Below are positions 36,829 through 48,556 of a stretch of DNA of 64,000 nt, in pieces. Origin of the DNA: an uncultured Gilliamella sp. (GTDB lineage Bacteria; Pseudomonadota; Gammaproteobacteria; Enterobacterales; Orbaceae); NCBI GenBank assembly GCA_946482005.1, contig CAMLPV010000009.1:52689-116688 (forward strand). The letters run 5' to 3'. Made by a program: the position numbers and the translations under genes. The notes under the pieces were generated by a model that was given only the letters and a program-made list of their open reading frames with translations, did no database searches and was not told the DNA's origin. The first letter of the stretch is position 1; the number at the start of each line of letters is the position of its first letter.

Positions 36829-39800
36829 ATGGTTTACTCTTATACCGAGAAAAAACGAATTCGTAAGAATTTTGGTAAGCGTCCACAAGTCTTGGATATA
36901 CCGTATCTTCTTTCTATTCAACTTGATTCGTTCCAGAAATTTATTGAACAAGATCCAGAAGGTCAATATGGCTTAGAAGCCGCATTTCGTTCAATATTTC
37001 CGATAAAAAGTTATAGTGGTAACGCTGAGTTACAATACGTGAGCTTTAAAATGGGCGAACCTGTGTTTGATGTTAAAGAATGTCAAATTAGGGGGATCAC
37101 TTACTCAGCACCGTTGCGCGTAAAATTACGTTTAGTTATTTATGATAAAGATGCGCCAGAAGGAACAGTAAAAGATATTAAAGAGCAAGACGTCTACATG
37201 GGCGAAATCCCTTTAATGACGGACAATGGTACGTTTGTGATCAACGGTACTGAACGTGTAATCGTATCACAATTACATCGTAGTCCGGGTGTGTTCTTTG
37301 ATAGTGATAAAGGTAAAACACACTCTTCTGGTAAAGTTTTATATAATGCTCGGATTATTCCTTATCGTGGCTCTTGGCTTGATTTTGAATTTGATCCAAA
37401 AGATAATCTTTTTGCCCGTATTGACCGTCGTCGTAAACTTCCAGCAACAATTATTTTACGTGCTTTAGGTTATGAAACAGAAGAAATTTTAGATATTTTC
37501 TTCGAGAAAACTATTTTTGAAGTGGGCAAATCCAAACTGAAAATGGATCTTGTTCCAGAACGTTTACGTGGAGAAACAGCTCTTTTTGATATCGAATCAA
37601 AAGGCAAAGTTTATGCTGAAAAAGGTCGTCGTATTACCGCTCGCCACATCCGTGAATTAGATAAAGATAACGTAACTAAAATTGATGTACCTGTTGAATA
37701 TATAGTTAATAAAGTGTTAGCTAAAAATTATGTCAATGAAGCGACAGGCGAAGTTATTGCTTTTGCAAATACACCAATTTCATTAGAGCTATTGCTTGAA
37801 TTAACTAATGCAGGCCATAGAAAAATCGAAACATTATTTACTAATGATCTTGATCATGGTCCATTTATTTCTGAAACCCTAAATGTTGATTCAACCCGTG
37901 ATCGATTAGGTGCATTAGTTGAAATTTATCGTATGATGCGCCCTGGTGAACCACCAACAAAAGAGGCTGCTGAAGCGTTATTTGATAATTTATTCTTCTC
38001 TGACGAGCGTTATGATTTGTCCGCTGTTGGTCGAATGAAATTTAATCGTTCTTTAGGTCGTGAAGATATCGAAGGCGAAAGCGTCTTAACAAAAGATGAT
38101 ATCGTTGACGTAATGAAGAAATTAATCGGCATTCGTAATGGTCATGGTGAAGTTGATGATATTGACCATTTAGGTAATCGTCGTATTCGTAGCGTTGGTG
38201 AAATGGCAGAAAACCAATTCCGTATTGGTTTAGTTCGTGTAGAGCGAGCTGTTAAAGAACGTTTATCTTTAGGTGATTTAGATTCACTGATGCCACAAGA
38301 TATGATCAATGCTAAACCGATTTCAGCTGCAATCCGTGAGTTCTTTGGTTCTAGCCAATTATCTCAGTTTATGGATCAAAACAATCCATTATCTGAAATT
38401 ACTCACAAACGTCGTATTTCAGCATTAGGTCCTGGTGGTTTAACTCGTGAACGAGCAGGATTTGAAGTGCGTGACGTACATCCTACTCATTATGGTCGTG
38501 TATGTCCGATTGAGACACCTGAAGGTCCGAACATTGGTTTGATTAACTCATTAGCAGTTTATTCTCGTACTAATGAGTATGGTTTCTTAGAAACGCCATA
38601 TCGTCGAGTTATCGATGGTATTGTAACTGATGAAATTAATTATTTATCAGCGATTGATGAAAGCGAATTTGTTATTGCTCAGGCTAACTCAAACCTTGAT
38701 GAAGACGGACGCTTTAAAGAAGACTTAGTTACTTGCCGTTTAAATGGTGAGTCAGGTTTATATAGTCCTGAACAAGTTCACTATATGGACGTATCAACTC
38801 AGCAAATCGTATCGGTTGGTGCTTCATTAATTCCATTCTTAGAGCATGATGATGCGAACCGTGCCCTAATGGGTGCGAACATGCAACGTCAAGCAGTACC
38901 GACATTAAAAGCGGAAAAACCATTTGTTGGAACTGGTATGGAAAGGGCTGTAGCAGTTGACTCAGGTGTAACTGCAGTAGCTCGTCGTGGTGGTACTGTT
39001 CAATATGTTGATGCATCACGCATTGTAATTAACGTTAATGATGATGAAATGTACGCTGGTGAAACAGGTATTGATATTTATAACTTAACTAAATATACCC
39101 GTTCTAACCAAAATACTTGTATCAATCAAATTCCATGTGTGAAATTAGGTGAAAAAGTTGAACGAGGCGATGTTCTTGCTGACGGTCCATCAACTGATTT
39201 AGGTGAATTAGCATTAGGTCAAAACATGCGCGTGGCTTTCATGCCATGGAATGGTTATAACTTTGAGGATTCAATTTTAGTTTCTGAAAAAGTTGTACAA
39301 GATGACCGTTTTACTTCGATTCATATTCAAGAACTATCTTGTATCTCACGAGATACTAAATTAGGTGCTGAAGAAATCACTGCCGACATTCCAAATGTAG
39401 GTGAAGCTGCACTTTCTAAACTTGATGAATCAGGTATTGTTTATATCGGTGCTGAAGTTAAAGGCGGTGATATTCTGGTTGGTAAAGTGACACCAAAAGG
39501 TGAAACTCAATTAACCCCAGAAGAAAAACTACTGCGTGCGATTTTTGGTGAGAAAGCGTCTGATGTTAAAGATACTTCTTTACGTGTGCCAAATGGTGTT
39601 TCTGGTACAGTAATTGATGTTCAAGTCTTTACACGTGATGGTGTACAAAAAGATAAACGTGCACTTGAAATTGAAGACATGCAATTAAAACAAGCACGTA
39701 AAGATTTAACTGAAGAACTTAACATTTTAGAAGCTGCTTTGTTTGCTCGTATTCGTGATGTGTTAATTGCTGGTGGAATTAAAGCTGACAAATTAGATGC

Positions 39801-40857
39801 TTTACCACGTGAAAAATGGTTAACAATCGGTATTGCGAACGAAGATAAACAAGCTCAATTAGAGCAACTTGCAGAACAGCACGAAGAAATCAAAGCTGAA
39901 TTTAACAAAAAACTTGAAGCTAAACGCATGAAGATCACCCAAGGCGATGATTTACAACCTGGTGTGTTAAAAATTGTTAAAGTTTATTTAGCTGTTAAAC
40001 GTCAAATCCAGCCTGGGGATAAAATGGCTGGTCGTCATGGTAACAAAGGGGTTATCTCTAAAATTAACCCAATTGAAGATATGCCATATGATGACAAAGG
40101 CCGTCCGGTTGATATCGTATTAAACCCACTGGGGGTTCCATCGCGTATGAATATCGGGCAGATTCTAGAAACTCACTTAGGTATGGCGGCTAAAGGTATT
40201 GGTCAGAAGATTGATACTATGCTGAAAGAACAGCAAGAATTAGCTAAATTACGCGAATTTATCCAAAAAGCGTATGACCTTGGTTTAGGTGCAGCACAAA
40301 AAGTTAATGTTGCTGAATTTACTGATCAAGAAGTCATGACTCTGGCACAGAATTTACGTAATGGTATGCCACTTGCTACACCAGTATTTGATGGTGCTAA
40401 AGAGCAAGAAATTAAGGCATTACTTGAACTTGGTGATCTACCAACTTCTGGACAAATTACGTTGTATGATGGTCGTACAGGTGAACAATTTGAACGTCCT
40501 GTAACTGTTGGTTACATGTATATGCTCAAATTGAACCACTTGGTTGATGACAAAATGCATGCTCGTTCTACAGGTTCATACAGTCTGGTTACTCAGCAAC
40601 CATTGGGTGGTAAAGCTCAATTCGGTGGTCAGCGTTTCGGTGAGATGGAAGTATGGGCACTTGAGGCATATGGTGCTGCTTATACCTTACAAGAAATGTT
40701 AACTGTTAAGTCAGATGACGTGAACGGTCGTACTAAGATGTACAAAAATATTGTAGATGGTGATCATCGTATGGAACCTGCGATACCAGAATCATTTAAT
40801 GTATTGTTAAAAGAGATTCGTTCGTTAGGTATTAATATAGAGTTAGACGAAGAGTAA
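36829..40857 (+). CDS. rpoB: RNA polymerase subunit beta
   Basis: Catalytic core subunit of RNA polymerase. It has 1342 residues, the E. coli length. GAGGAA precedes the ATG. The rifampicin-binding cluster reads as in sensitive E. coli ([17 protein letters not shown], then [13 protein letters not shown]), with D, H and S at the positions usually mutated in resistance. Other landmarks: [44 protein letters not shown] and the C-terminal [20 protein letters not shown]. It is 248 bases after rplL and 90 before rpoC. Confidence 0.98.
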   Translation: MVYSYTEKKRIRKNFGKRPQVLDIPYLLSIQLDSFQKFIEQDPEGQYGLEAAFRSIFPIKSYSGNAELQYVSFKMGEPVFDVKECQIRGITYSAPLRVKLRLVIYDKDAPEGTVKDIKEQDVYMGEIPLMTDNGTFVINGTERVIVSQLHRSPGVFFDSDKGKTHSSGKVLYNARIIPYRGSWLDFEFDPKDNLFARIDRRRKLPATIILRALGYETEEILDIFFEKTIFEVGKSKLKMDLVPERLRGETALFDIESKGKVYAEKGRRITARHIRELDKDNVTKIDVPVEYIVNKVLAKNYVNEATGEVIAFANTPISLELLLELTNAGHRKIETLFTNDLDHGPFISETLNVDSTRDRLGALVEIYRMMRPGEPPTKEAAEALFDNLFFSDERYDLSAVGRMKFNRSLGREDIEGESVLTKDDIVDVMKKLIGIRNGHGEVDDIDHLGNRRIRSVGEMAENQFRIGLVRVERAVKERLSLGDLDSLMPQDMINAKPISAAIREFFGSSQLSQFMDQNNPLSEITHKRRISALGPGGLTRERAGFEVRDVHPTHYGRVCPIETPEGPNIGLINSLAVYSRTNEYGFLETPYRRVIDGIVTDEINYLSAIDESEFVIAQANSNLDEDGRFKEDLVTCRLNGESGLYSPEQVHYMDVSTQQIVSVGASLIPFLEHDDANRALMGANMQRQAVPTLKAEKPFVGTGMERAVAVDSGVTAVARRGGTVQYVDASRIVINVNDDEMYAGETGIDIYNLTKYTRSNQNTCINQIPCVKLGEKVERGDVLADGPSTDLGELALGQNMRVAFMPWNGYNFEDSILVSEKVVQDDRFTSIHIQELSCISRDTKLGAEEITADIPNVGEAALSKLDESGIVYIGAEVKGGDILVGKVTPKGETQLTPEEKLLRAIFGEKASDVKDTSLRVPNGVSGTVIDVQVFTRDGVQKDKRALEIEDMQLKQARKDLTEELNILEAALFARIRDVLIAGGIKADKLDALPREKWLTIGIANEDKQAQLEQLAEQHEEIKAEFNKKLEAKRMKITQGDDLQPGVLKIVKVYLAVKRQIQPGDKMAGRHGNKGVISKINPIEDMPYDDKGRPVDIVLNPLGVPSRMNIGQILETHLGMAAKGIGQKIDTMLKEQQELAKLREFIQKAYDLGLGAAQKVNVAEFTDQEVMTLAQNLRNGMPLATPVFDGAKEQEIKALLELGDLPTSGQITLYDGRTGEQFERPVTVGYMYMLKLNHLVDDKMHARSTGSYSLVTQQPLGGKAQFGGQRFGEMEVWALEAYGAAYTLQEMLTVKSDDVNGRTKMYKNIVDGDHRMEPAIPESFNVLLKEIRSLGINIELDEE

Positions 40858-40890
40858 TCTTCTCTAATTCAAATGATTTCTATTTATAGG

Positions 40891-40918
40891 GATAACTTAT
40901 TAGTAATAATAAGTTATC
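40891..40918 (+). other. Hairpin in the rpoB-rpoC gap
   Basis: Perfect 10-bp stem GATAACTTAT / ATAAGTTATC with loop TAGTAATA, between the rpoB stop and the rpoC ribosome site. There is no T-run, so it is not a terminator. It may be an RNase or mRNA-stability element. Confidence 0.65.
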
Positions 40919-40947
40919 TAATTGATTTAACTCCATAGGAGTCAATT

Positions 40948-43900
40948 GTGAAAGACTTACTAAAGTTTCTAAAAGCACAAACTAAAACTGAAGATTTTGA
41001 CGCTATCAAGATAGGTCTTGCCTCTCCTGATATGATCCGTTCATGGTCTTTTGGTGAAGTCAAAAAACCTGAAACAATTAATTATCGTACGTTCAAGCCT
41101 GAACGTGATGGATTGTTTTGTGCGCGTATTTTTGGACCTGTGAAAGATTATGAATGTTTATGTGGAAAATATAAACGTTTAAAACACCGTGGTGTGATCT
41201 GTGAAAAATGTGGTGTAGAAGTCACTCAAGCTAAAGTGCGTCGTGAACGTATGGGGCACATTGAGCTTGCTTCTCCAACTGCTCATATCTGGTTTTTAAA
41301 ATCATTACCATCTCGTATTGGTTTATTGCTTGATATGCCACTGCGCGATATTGAACGTGTGCTTTATTTTGAATCATTCATGGTTCTTGATGGAGGCATG
41401 ACGAACTTAGAACGTGGTCAGATTTTAACTGAAGAACAATATTTAGATGCGTTAGAAGAATTTGGTGATGAATTCGATGCACGTATGGGTGCAGAAGCTA
41501 TCCAAGAATTGTTACGTAATATTGATGTGCAAGCTGAATGCGAAGCACTACGTGACGAACTAGCAACAACAAATTCTGAAACTAAACGTAAAAAATTAAC
41601 TAAACGTATTAAGATTATTGAAGCATTTATCCAATCAGAAAATAAACCTGAATGGATGATTTTAAATGTATTACCAGTATTGCCACCGGATTTACGCCCA
41701 CTAGTACCACTTGATGGTGGACGTTTTGCAACATCAGATTTAAATGATCTTTATCGTCGTGTAATTAACCGTAATAACCGTTTAAAACGTTTATTAGATT
41801 TAGCTGCGCCAGATATTATCGTACGAAACGAAAAACGTATGCTACAAGAATCGGTTGATGCATTATTAGATAATGGTCGTCGTGGTCGTGCAATTACAGG
41901 TTCAAACAAACGTCCTTTAAAATCACTTGCTGATATGATTAAAGGTAAGCAAGGTCGTTTCCGTCAAAACCTATTAGGTAAACGTGTTGACTATTCAGGC
42001 CGTTCAGTAATTACTGTAGGTCCATACTTACGTTTACATCAATGTGGTTTACCGAAAAAAATGGCACTTGAATTATTTAAACCATTTATTTACGGAAAAC
42101 TAGAACGCCGTGGTTATGCCACTACCATTAAAGCAGCCAAGAAAATGGTTGAGCGTGAAGATGCAATTGTTTGGGATATCTTAGATGAAGTTATTCGTGA
42201 ACACCCAGTATTACTAAACCGTGCACCTACATTGCATAGATTAGGTATTCAAGCATTTGAACCTATCTTAATTGAAGGTAAAGCGATTCAGTTACATCCA
42301 TTAGTTTGTGCGGCATTCAATGCTGACTTCGATGGTGACCAAATGGCTGTTCATGTTCCTTTAACACTAGAAGCACAGTTAGAAGCTCGTGCGTTGATGA
42401 TGTCAACCAACAACATCCTTTCACCGGCAAGTGGTGAACCTATCATCGTTCCTTCTCAGGACGTGGTATTAGGTCTTTACTACATGACTCGTGATAAAGT
42501 GAATGCTAAAGGCGAAGGCATGATATTAACTGGTCCTAAAGAGGCAGAAAAACTGTATCGCTTAGGGCTGGTAGAATTACATGCAAAAGTGAAAGTACGT
42601 ATCACTGAAAGTCAGCGTAATAGTGTTGGAGAGTGGGAAGATAGTACATCAGTTGTAGATACAACTGTTGGTCGTGCTATTTTGTGGTTAATTATGCCTA
42701 AAGGTATGAGCTTCTCAGTAATTAATCAACCACTCGGTAAAAAAGCGATTTCACGAATTTTAAATATTTGTTATCGCCAATTAGGTATGAAAGAAACTGT
42801 TATTTTAGCTGACCAAGTGATGTATACCGGTTTTGCTTATGCAGCTCGTTCTGGTGTTTCAGTTGGTATTGATGATATGGAAATTCCTGCGAAGAAATTA
42901 CAAATCATCAACGAAGCTGAAATTGAAGTTGCTGAAATTCAAGAACAGTTCCAATCAGGTTTAGTTACTGCTGGTGAACGTTATAACAAAGTTATCGATA
43001 TCTGGGCCGCAGCTAATGAGCGTGTTGCTAAAGCAATGATGGATAACTTATCAACTGAAAAGGTCATCAACCGTGATGGTGAAGAAGAGGTTCAATCTTC
43101 TTTCAATAGTATCTATATGATGGCCGACTCTGGTGCTCGTGGTTCCGCAGCACAGATTCGTCAGTTAGCGGGTATGCGTGGTTTGATGGCAAAACCAGAT
43201 GGTTCAATTATCGAAACACCAATTACTGCAAACTTCCGTGAAGGATTAAACGTACTTCAGTACTTTATTTCTACCCATGGTGCACGTAAAGGTCTTGCTG
43301 ATACTGCCTTGAAAACTGCGAACTCAGGTTACTTAACTCGTCGTTTAGTTGACGTAGCTCAAGACCTAGTTGTTATTGAAGATGATTGTGGCACGTTAGA
43401 AGGTGTAGTAATGACACCAGTAATTGAGGGTGGTGATGTTAAAGAGCCACTACGTGAACGTGTACTAGGTCGTGTAACAGCTGAAGATGTATTAAAACCA
43501 GGTAGCGCGGATATTTTAATTCCTCGTAATACACTACTTGATGAAAGCTACTGTGATTTGTTAGAAGCTGAATCTGTTGATAGCGTGAAAGTACGTTCTG
43601 TGGTTTCATGTGATACTGATTTCGGTGTGTGTGCAAAATGTTATGGTCGTGACCTAGCTCGTGGTCACTTAGTTAACAAGGGTGAAGCAATCGGTGTTAT
43701 CGCGGCTCAGTCAATCGGTGAACCGGGTACACAGTTAACCATGCGTACATTCCACATCGGTGGTGCTGCATCGCGAGCAGCAGCAGAATCAAGCGTTCAA
43801 GTTAAAAATAAGGGTAGCATTAAATTAACAAATGCGAAGTTTGTAACTAACCCAGATAAGAAATTAGTAATTACTTCACGTAATGCTGAATTAACAATTA

Positions 43901-45165
43901 TCGATGAATTAGGTCGAATGAAAGAAACCTACAAAGTTCCTTACGGTTCGATTCTAGCTAAAGGTAATGGTTCAGCGGTTGAAGCTGGTGAAACGATTGC
44001 TAACTGGGATCCGCATACTATGCCAGTTATCTCTGAAGCAAAAGGTTTTGTACGTTTTGTTGATATGGTTGATGGTCAAACCATTACTCGTCAAACTGAT
44101 GAGTTAACCGGTTTATCATCTATCGCGATATTAGATGTAGCTGAGCGTACTGGTGTAGGTAAAGATTTGCGTCCAGCAATCAAAATTGTGGATGCTAAAG
44201 GCGATGATATTTATGTCGCTGGTACAGAAATGCTTGCGCAATACTTCTTACCAGGTAAAGCTTTAGTTCAATTAGAAGATGGTGCTGAAATCAATATTGG
44301 TGACACACTTGCTCGTATTCCACAGGCATCTGTTGGTACCAAAGATATTACAGGTGGTTTACCACGTGTTGCTGACTTGTTTGAAGCTCGTAAACCGAAA
44401 GAACCAGCTATACTTGCTGAAATTGATGGTATTATCTCATTCGGTAAAGAAACTAAAGGTAAACGTCGCTTAATTATCACACCATTAGATGGTAGTGAAC
44501 CATACGAAGAGATGATCCCTAAATGGCGTCAGCTTAACGTATTTGAAGGGGAACAAGTTGGTCGCGGTGATGTGATTTCGGATGGTCCTGAATCGGCGCA
44601 CGATATTTTACGTCTACGTGGTGTAAATGCGGTAACACGTTACATTGTTAACGAAGTTCAAGAAGTTTATCGTTTACAAGGTGTAAAAATCAACGATAAA
44701 CACATTGAAGTCATCGTTCGTCAAATGTTACGTAAAGCAACGGTTATTCATCCAGGTAGTTCTCGTCTACTTGATGGAGAACAACTTGAGGTTTCACGCT
44801 TGAAGATTATTAACCGTGAACTTGAAGCGCAAGGTAAAGAACCTATTGTTTACTTACATGATCTGCTTGGTATTACTAAAGCATCACTAACTACTGAATC
44901 GTTTATATCTGCGGCGTCGTTCCAAGAAACAACACGCGTATTAACCGAAGCAGCAGTTGCTGGTAAAAATGACGAATTACGTGGCTTAAAAGAAAACGTA
45001 ATTGTTGGTCGATTAATTCCAGCAGGTACAGGTTATGCTTACCATAAAGAGCGTATGCGTAAACGAGCAATGCCATCGACGGATGATATTCAAACAACAA
45101 TTTCTGCAGAAGAAGCAACAGCTAACTTAGCTGAATTACTAAACTCAGCAGAAGAACAACAATAG
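40948..45165 (+). CDS. rpoC: RNA polymerase subunit beta', GTG start
   Basis: Largest core subunit, carrying the active-site magnesium. It has 1405 residues (E. coli 1407). The start is GTG 40948 with TAGGAG upstream. Landmarks in order: N-terminal zinc site [40 protein letters not shown], the catalytic [15 protein letters not shown], the trigger loop around [18 protein letters not shown], and the second zinc cluster [16 protein letters not shown]. Last gene of the cluster, followed by a strong terminator. Confidence 0.98.
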   Translation: MKDLLKFLKAQTKTEDFDAIKIGLASPDMIRSWSFGEVKKPETINYRTFKPERDGLFCARIFGPVKDYECLCGKYKRLKHRGVICEKCGVEVTQAKVRRERMGHIELASPTAHIWFLKSLPSRIGLLLDMPLRDIERVLYFESFMVLDGGMTNLERGQILTEEQYLDALEEFGDEFDARMGAEAIQELLRNIDVQAECEALRDELATTNSETKRKKLTKRIKIIEAFIQSENKPEWMILNVLPVLPPDLRPLVPLDGGRFATSDLNDLYRRVINRNNRLKRLLDLAAPDIIVRNEKRMLQESVDALLDNGRRGRAITGSNKRPLKSLADMIKGKQGRFRQNLLGKRVDYSGRSVITVGPYLRLHQCGLPKKMALELFKPFIYGKLERRGYATTIKAAKKMVEREDAIVWDILDEVIREHPVLLNRAPTLHRLGIQAFEPILIEGKAIQLHPLVCAAFNADFDGDQMAVHVPLTLEAQLEARALMMSTNNILSPASGEPIIVPSQDVVLGLYYMTRDKVNAKGEGMILTGPKEAEKLYRLGLVELHAKVKVRITESQRNSVGEWEDSTSVVDTTVGRAILWLIMPKGMSFSVINQPLGKKAISRILNICYRQLGMKETVILADQVMYTGFAYAARSGVSVGIDDMEIPAKKLQIINEAEIEVAEIQEQFQSGLVTAGERYNKVIDIWAAANERVAKAMMDNLSTEKVINRDGEEEVQSSFNSIYMMADSGARGSAAQIRQLAGMRGLMAKPDGSIIETPITANFREGLNVLQYFISTHGARKGLADTALKTANSGYLTRRLVDVAQDLVVIEDDCGTLEGVVMTPVIEGGDVKEPLRERVLGRVTAEDVLKPGSADILIPRNTLLDESYCDLLEAESVDSVKVRSVVSCDTDFGVCAKCYGRDLARGHLVNKGEAIGVIAAQSIGEPGTQLTMRTFHIGGAASRAAAESSVQVKNKGSIKLTNAKFVTNPDKKLVITSRNAELTIIDELGRMKETYKVPYGSILAKGNGSAVEAGETIANWDPHTMPVISEAKGFVRFVDMVDGQTITRQTDELTGLSSIAILDVAERTGVGKDLRPAIKIVDAKGDDIYVAGTEMLAQYFLPGKALVQLEDGAEINIGDTLARIPQASVGTKDITGGLPRVADLFEARKPKEPAILAEIDGIISFGKETKGKRRLIITPLDGSEPYEEMIPKWRQLNVFEGEQVGRGDVISDGPESAHDILRLRGVNAVTRYIVNEVQEVYRLQGVKINDKHIEVIVRQMLRKATVIHPGSSRLLDGEQLEVSRLKIINRELEAQGKEPIVYLHDLLGITKASLTTESFISAASFQETTRVLTEAAVAGKNDELRGLKENVIVGRLIPAGTGYAYHKERMRKRAMPSTDDIQTTISAEEATANLAELLNSAEEQQ

Positions 45166-45188
45166 CCTGTAAAAAGGCTAGAATGTAA

Positions 45189-45218
45189 ATAGCACGCCTA
45201 TGCGTGCTATTTTTTTGC
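45189..45218 (+). terminator. Rho-independent terminator after rpoC
   Basis: Stem TAGCACGC / GCGTGCTA with loop CTAT, followed by seven T. Confidence 0.93.
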
Positions 45219-45248
45219 CAACTATTTGAAATACAAAAGGAGATTTGG

Positions 45249-45560
45249 ATGTATATCGTAATGAATCGTTTTAAGATTAAATGTGGAAGTGAAGATACAT
45301 TTATTGAAATATGGCGTAACCGAGATAGTCATTTAAAAGACATGAACGGATTTAATCGTTTTTACTTATTACGTGGAAAAAGTGAGGAAGAATATACGCT
45401 ATTCTCATCGTATACTGAGTGGGAGTCTAAAGCAGATTTTGACGCTTGGGTTAATTCCGAATATTTTCAACATACCCATCGTAACACTAACAATCGATCA
45501 AATAATAAAGATATTTATTTTGAACCAGCACAATTAGAGTGTTTTGAAACAATTCTATAA
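45249..45560 (+). CDS. Antibiotic biosynthesis monooxygenase-fold (ABM/IsdG-like) protein
   Basis: 103 residues from ATG 45249 with AAGGAG just upstream; the open frame reaches into the rpoC terminator and should be ignored. The sequence has the dimeric ferredoxin-like ABM pattern (YIVMNRFKIKCGSEDTFIEIW, FNRFYLLRGKSEEEYTLFSSYTEWESKADFDAWV, HTHRN). Members include quinol and antibiotic monooxygenases and IsdG/HmoB haem oxygenases. The substrate cannot be read here; a haem-related role is possible but unsupported. Single gene behind rpoC. Confidence 0.72.
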   Translation: MYIVMNRFKIKCGSEDTFIEIWRNRDSHLKDMNGFNRFYLLRGKSEEEYTLFSSYTEWESKADFDAWVNSEYFQHTHRNTNNRSNNKDIYFEPAQLECFETIL

Positions 45561-45980
45561 TCAAAATAATTATAAAAGATAAAATTAGTTAACCAATTTA
45601 TCTGAATTTTTGTTAATAAATTTTGTAAGTAATAATAAATGATATTGCGATGTATATTTTATAAGTAATTAGGATTATACTTCGCAAATTTGATAAAAAA
45701 AGATATAATGTTTATAAACTATGTTAAGTAATGTAGATTTAGTTAGTAAATAACATTATCCGATTTACTTAAATAGTTAACGCAAAATTACTTTTTCTTG
45801 AAGTCTTTTCTTTACAATTTTTCGCTATCCTTATTATTTTTCCATACTAGGCTGTATTTGTTTGTTGTTTTAAAAGCAAGTTTTAATACTAAGTAAAACG
45901 CGGGATATATAGTTTTCAAATAGTTACTGTTCATAATTTGTTGAGTTATCAATTAATTCAATTATTTATAAGGACTTACA
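45561..45980. other. 420-base intergenic region before lemA
   Basis: Very AT-rich, with no ORF of protein-like quality on either strand, no RNA gene and no strong repeat. It presumably carries the lemA promoter; several A/T hexamers are possible and none is compelling. Confidence 0.5.
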
Positions 45981-46577
45981 ATGAAATCAAAATCTTTATT
46001 AATTATTATTGTATTACTTATTATTGGGGCTTTTATCTTTTTTAAAGACTATAACAATATTCAAAACCAAGATGAAGCTGTAGCCGCTTCATGGTCTGAA
46101 GTTGTTAATCAATATAAACGTCGAGCTGATTTGGTTCCTAATTTAGTCAATACCGTAAAAGGTTATGCTTCTCATGAAAAAGACGTATTAACTCAAGTCA
46201 CCGATGCTAGAGCTAAAGTCGGTTCAATTCAAATTAATGCAGATCAACTTAGTGATCCTGCTTTATTTTCTAAATTCCAACAAGCACAATCTGAATTAAG
46301 TTCTGCATTAAGCCGATTAATAGCAGTGAGTGAAAACTATCCTGATCTTAAAGCTAATACCCTTTATCAAGATTTAATGAGCCAACTTGAAGGTACGGAA
46401 AATCGTATTACTGTGGCGAGGGGTAGATACATCCAAACCGTCCAGAGTTTTAATAGTTATATTCGCAAATTACCGACTAAATGGGTTGCTGACATAATAG
46501 GGCAACAACCAAAACAACAATTTACTGTTGAAAATGAACAACAGATATCTAATGCTCCATCTGTCAATTTTGGGTAA
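45981..46577 (+). CDS. lemA: LemA family protein
   Basis: 198 residues: an N-terminal membrane helix (SLLIIIVLLIIGAFIFF) followed by a long helical periplasmic domain with the family's hallmark YKRRADLVPNLVNTVKGYA and LKANTLYQDLMSQLEGTENR. The family is widespread and of unclear function. AAGGA lies just before the ATG. It is followed 8 bases later by a TPM-domain gene, an arrangement common in bacteria, so the two products probably act together in the envelope. Confidence 0.9.
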   Translation: MKSKSLLIIIVLLIIGAFIFFKDYNNIQNQDEAVAASWSEVVNQYKRRADLVPNLVNTVKGYASHEKDVLTQVTDARAKVGSIQINADQLSDPALFSKFQQAQSELSSALSRLIAVSENYPDLKANTLYQDLMSQLEGTENRITVARGRYIQTVQSFNSYIRKLPTKWVADIIGQQPKQQFTVENEQQISNAPSVNFG

Positions 46578-46585
46578 TAAGCATA

Positions 46586-47500
46586 ATGAAAAAATATTAT
46601 CTGCTCTTTTGTTTACTGTTTTTTAGTATTGTAAGTTATGCATTAACTGAAATTCCAACATTTGATCATCGTGTTATTGATACATCAGATACTTTAGAAT
46701 CTTCGCAAATAGATGATTTGGAATCAACCTTGATTGGTTTTGAAAAGACGCGAACTGATGGTGCGCAGATCGCTGTATTGATGATTAATAAACTTGATAA
46801 TGAAACGATTGAGCAGTATGCCGATCGGGTGTTTATTCAGTGGAAAATAGGTAAAAAAGAGAAAGATAATGGCATTTTATTATTAATTGTTAAAGATGAT
46901 AAGTTGATGCGAATTGAAGTGGGTTATGGGTTTGAAGGAACTATTACTGACTTAATTGCCAGCCATATTATTCGTGAACAATTAGCGCCACAATTTAAGA
47001 AAAATGACTATTATCAAGGTATACATGATGCGCTTTCAGTTTTAATTAGTAAATTGAATGATCCTCAACAAGTACCAGAAACTAATAATGATACTGATCT
47101 CAAAACGGTACTTGCTAGTGAATTTGGTGCTGATTTATTTAACTATGGGTTAGCCTCCTTTTTGATATGTTTCGGTGTTGTGAGCTTATTTTTGATTAGT
47201 TCCACTAAACGTAGAGCCGCCAGAAGTTTAGGCACTGGTTTGTTAAATGGGATATCCGTTGGCGGTTTTACTTTGTTCAATGGTTATTCATTACATATTG
47301 TCTTGCCATTAATATTTTTAGCATTTGTGGCTAGTACAATTTTAAGTGGAATTTTAACTATGAGTAGTAGCAGTGGTCGAGGTCGAGGAGGTGGTTTCGG
47401 TGGTGGTAAAGGTGGTGGTTTTGGTGGAGGTTCATTCGGCGGTTTTGGTGGCGGAGGTGGCGGACGCAGCGGTGGTGGTGGTGCTTCTGGAAGTTGGTAA
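46586..47500 (+). CDS. TPM domain membrane protein with glycine-rich tail
   Basis: 304 residues. Signal peptide (YYLLFCLLFFSIVSYA), then a periplasmic TPM domain (about 22-145; VIDTSDTLESSQIDDLE, RIEVGYGFEGTITD). After a linker come two or three hydrophobic helices (about 185-260). The tail is almost pure Gly with Ser, Phe and Arg (FGGGKGGGFGGGSFGG), ending SGGGGASGSW. This is the YgcG-like architecture. TPM domains are linked to photosystem repair and phosphatase activity in plants; the bacterial role is not settled. Cotranscribed with lemA. Confidence 0.85.
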   Translation: MKKYYLLFCLLFFSIVSYALTEIPTFDHRVIDTSDTLESSQIDDLESTLIGFEKTRTDGAQIAVLMINKLDNETIEQYADRVFIQWKIGKKEKDNGILLLIVKDDKLMRIEVGYGFEGTITDLIASHIIREQLAPQFKKNDYYQGIHDALSVLISKLNDPQQVPETNNDTDLKTVLASEFGADLFNYGLASFLICFGVVSLFLISSTKRRAARSLGTGLLNGISVGGFTLFNGYSLHIVLPLIFLAFVASTILSGILTMSSSSGRGRGGGFGGGKGGGFGGGSFGGFGGGGGGRSGGGGASGSW

Positions 47501-47743
47501 TAATAAATGAGATATTTTATTTGCTCTATTTTTTAATTAATTCTTATTATTTATCGTTAAAAGTAATCAAATTTTTCTTTCCTATATTCTATTTTTCTGA
47601 TAAATAATAGTTAATGTAAATTTGATATTTAATATAAAAATCAAATTTAGCGATCATATTTTTGACATGAACGAAATTATATAATCGGAATAAATATTAG
47701 GGTAATAATCAATAACTAAAACAAATTATCTTGTTTACGCCCA
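47501..47743. other. AT-rich gap between the TPM gene and the yceD promoter
   Basis: No ORF, RNA gene or notable repeat seen. The right end runs into the yceD promoter at 47744. Confidence 0.5.
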
Positions 47744-47772
47744 TTGACGAAATCATGATTTAAAGGTAATAT
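47744..47772 (+). promoter_or_regulatory. Promoter of yceD-rpmF-plsX-fab
   Basis: TTGACG (47744-47749), 17-base spacer, TAATAT (47767-47772), followed by the GC-rich discriminator GCGCGCC. A near-consensus sigma-70 promoter. The GC-rich discriminator suggests growth-rate or ppGpp control. Confidence 0.8.
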
Positions 47773-47841
47773 GCGCGCCTTACGGCATTGTGTGGTTTTT
47801 AACTATACTGAATAAAATTTTAAGGCAGATACACATATCTT

Positions 47842-48351
47842 ATGCTAAATAAATTGCCATTAACAATTGACCCAATTAAAGCAGCGCAAAAACGGCTTGA
47901 TTATGTTGGATATTATCCTATTCAAGCTATCACTAGGGTTGATTGTCCAAAAAGTGATATTACATGTAGCTTATCTTTTGATTTTGATGAGCAAAGACTT
48001 TGTGTTATCACAATTGATGCAAAAATGACGTTAGAGTTGATTTGTCAACGTTGTTTTAAACCTTTTATCACTGAAGTTCATGTGATGAATAAATTCAGTC
48101 CTGTTAAGAGCGATGCTCAAGCAGAGACTCTACCGGAACATTATGAGCCTGTTCTGATGAACGAGTTCGGCGAAGTAGATATATTAGCGTTACTTGAGGA
48201 CGAAATTATACTTTCGTTGCCAATTGTGCCGGTACATGATAGTAAACACTGCGAAGTGTCAGAGGCAGATATGGTATTTGGTGAAATTCCAGCGGAGAAT
48301 GAAAAACCAAATCCATTTGCAATTTTAGTTAGTTTAAAGAATAAGGGGTAA
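47842..48351 (+). CDS. yceD: YceD (DUF177) 23S rRNA accumulation protein
   Basis: 169 residues (E. coli YceD 173). DUF177 proteins are linked to 23S rRNA accumulation and precede rpmF in many bacteria and in plastid-related genomes. Family features: a Cys pair in [12 protein letters not shown] and an acidic C-terminal half ([29 protein letters not shown]). The rpmF ATG follows the stop by 4 bases, so expression is coupled. Confidence 0.9.
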   Translation: MLNKLPLTIDPIKAAQKRLDYVGYYPIQAITRVDCPKSDITCSLSFDFDEQRLCVITIDAKMTLELICQRCFKPFITEVHVMNKFSPVKSDAQAETLPEHYEPVLMNEFGEVDILALLEDEIILSLPIVPVHDSKHCEVSEADMVFGEIPAENEKPNPFAILVSLKNKG

Positions 48352-48355
48352 ATCC

Positions 48356-48523
48356 ATGGCTGTTCAACAGAATCGTAAAACTCGTGCAAAACGTGGTATG
48401 CGTCGTTCTCATGATGCATTAACTGTTGCTAATATCTCAGTTGATGAATCAGGTAAAACTCATTTACGTCATCACGTAACCGCTGATGGTTATTATCGCG
48501 GTCGAAAAGTGATTTCTAAATAA
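48356..48523 (+). CDS. rpmF: 50S ribosomal protein L32
   Basis: 55 residues, close to the usual 57, opening [20 protein letters not shown] as in enterics; this gene is short and easily missed. GGGGTAA precedes the ATG. The zinc-binding cysteines of C+ L32 paralogues are absent, so this is the zinc-free type. It lies between yceD and plsX, as in E. coli. Confidence 0.97.
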   Translation: MAVQQNRKTRAKRGMRRSHDALTVANISVDESGKTHLRHHVTADGYYRGRKVISK

Positions 48524-48556
48524 TTAATTAGTAATTAGAAATCTTCAGGTGACATT

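Noticed and set aside
38340..38500. Rifampicin-resistance substitutions in rpoB
   Set aside because: The cluster residues read as the sensitive E. coli type ([14 protein letters not shown], then [11 protein letters not shown]).
47370..47497. GGT/GGC-rich stretch considered as a tandem DNA repeat
   Set aside because: The bases code in frame for the Gly-rich tail of the TPM-domain protein, and repeat units are irregular.
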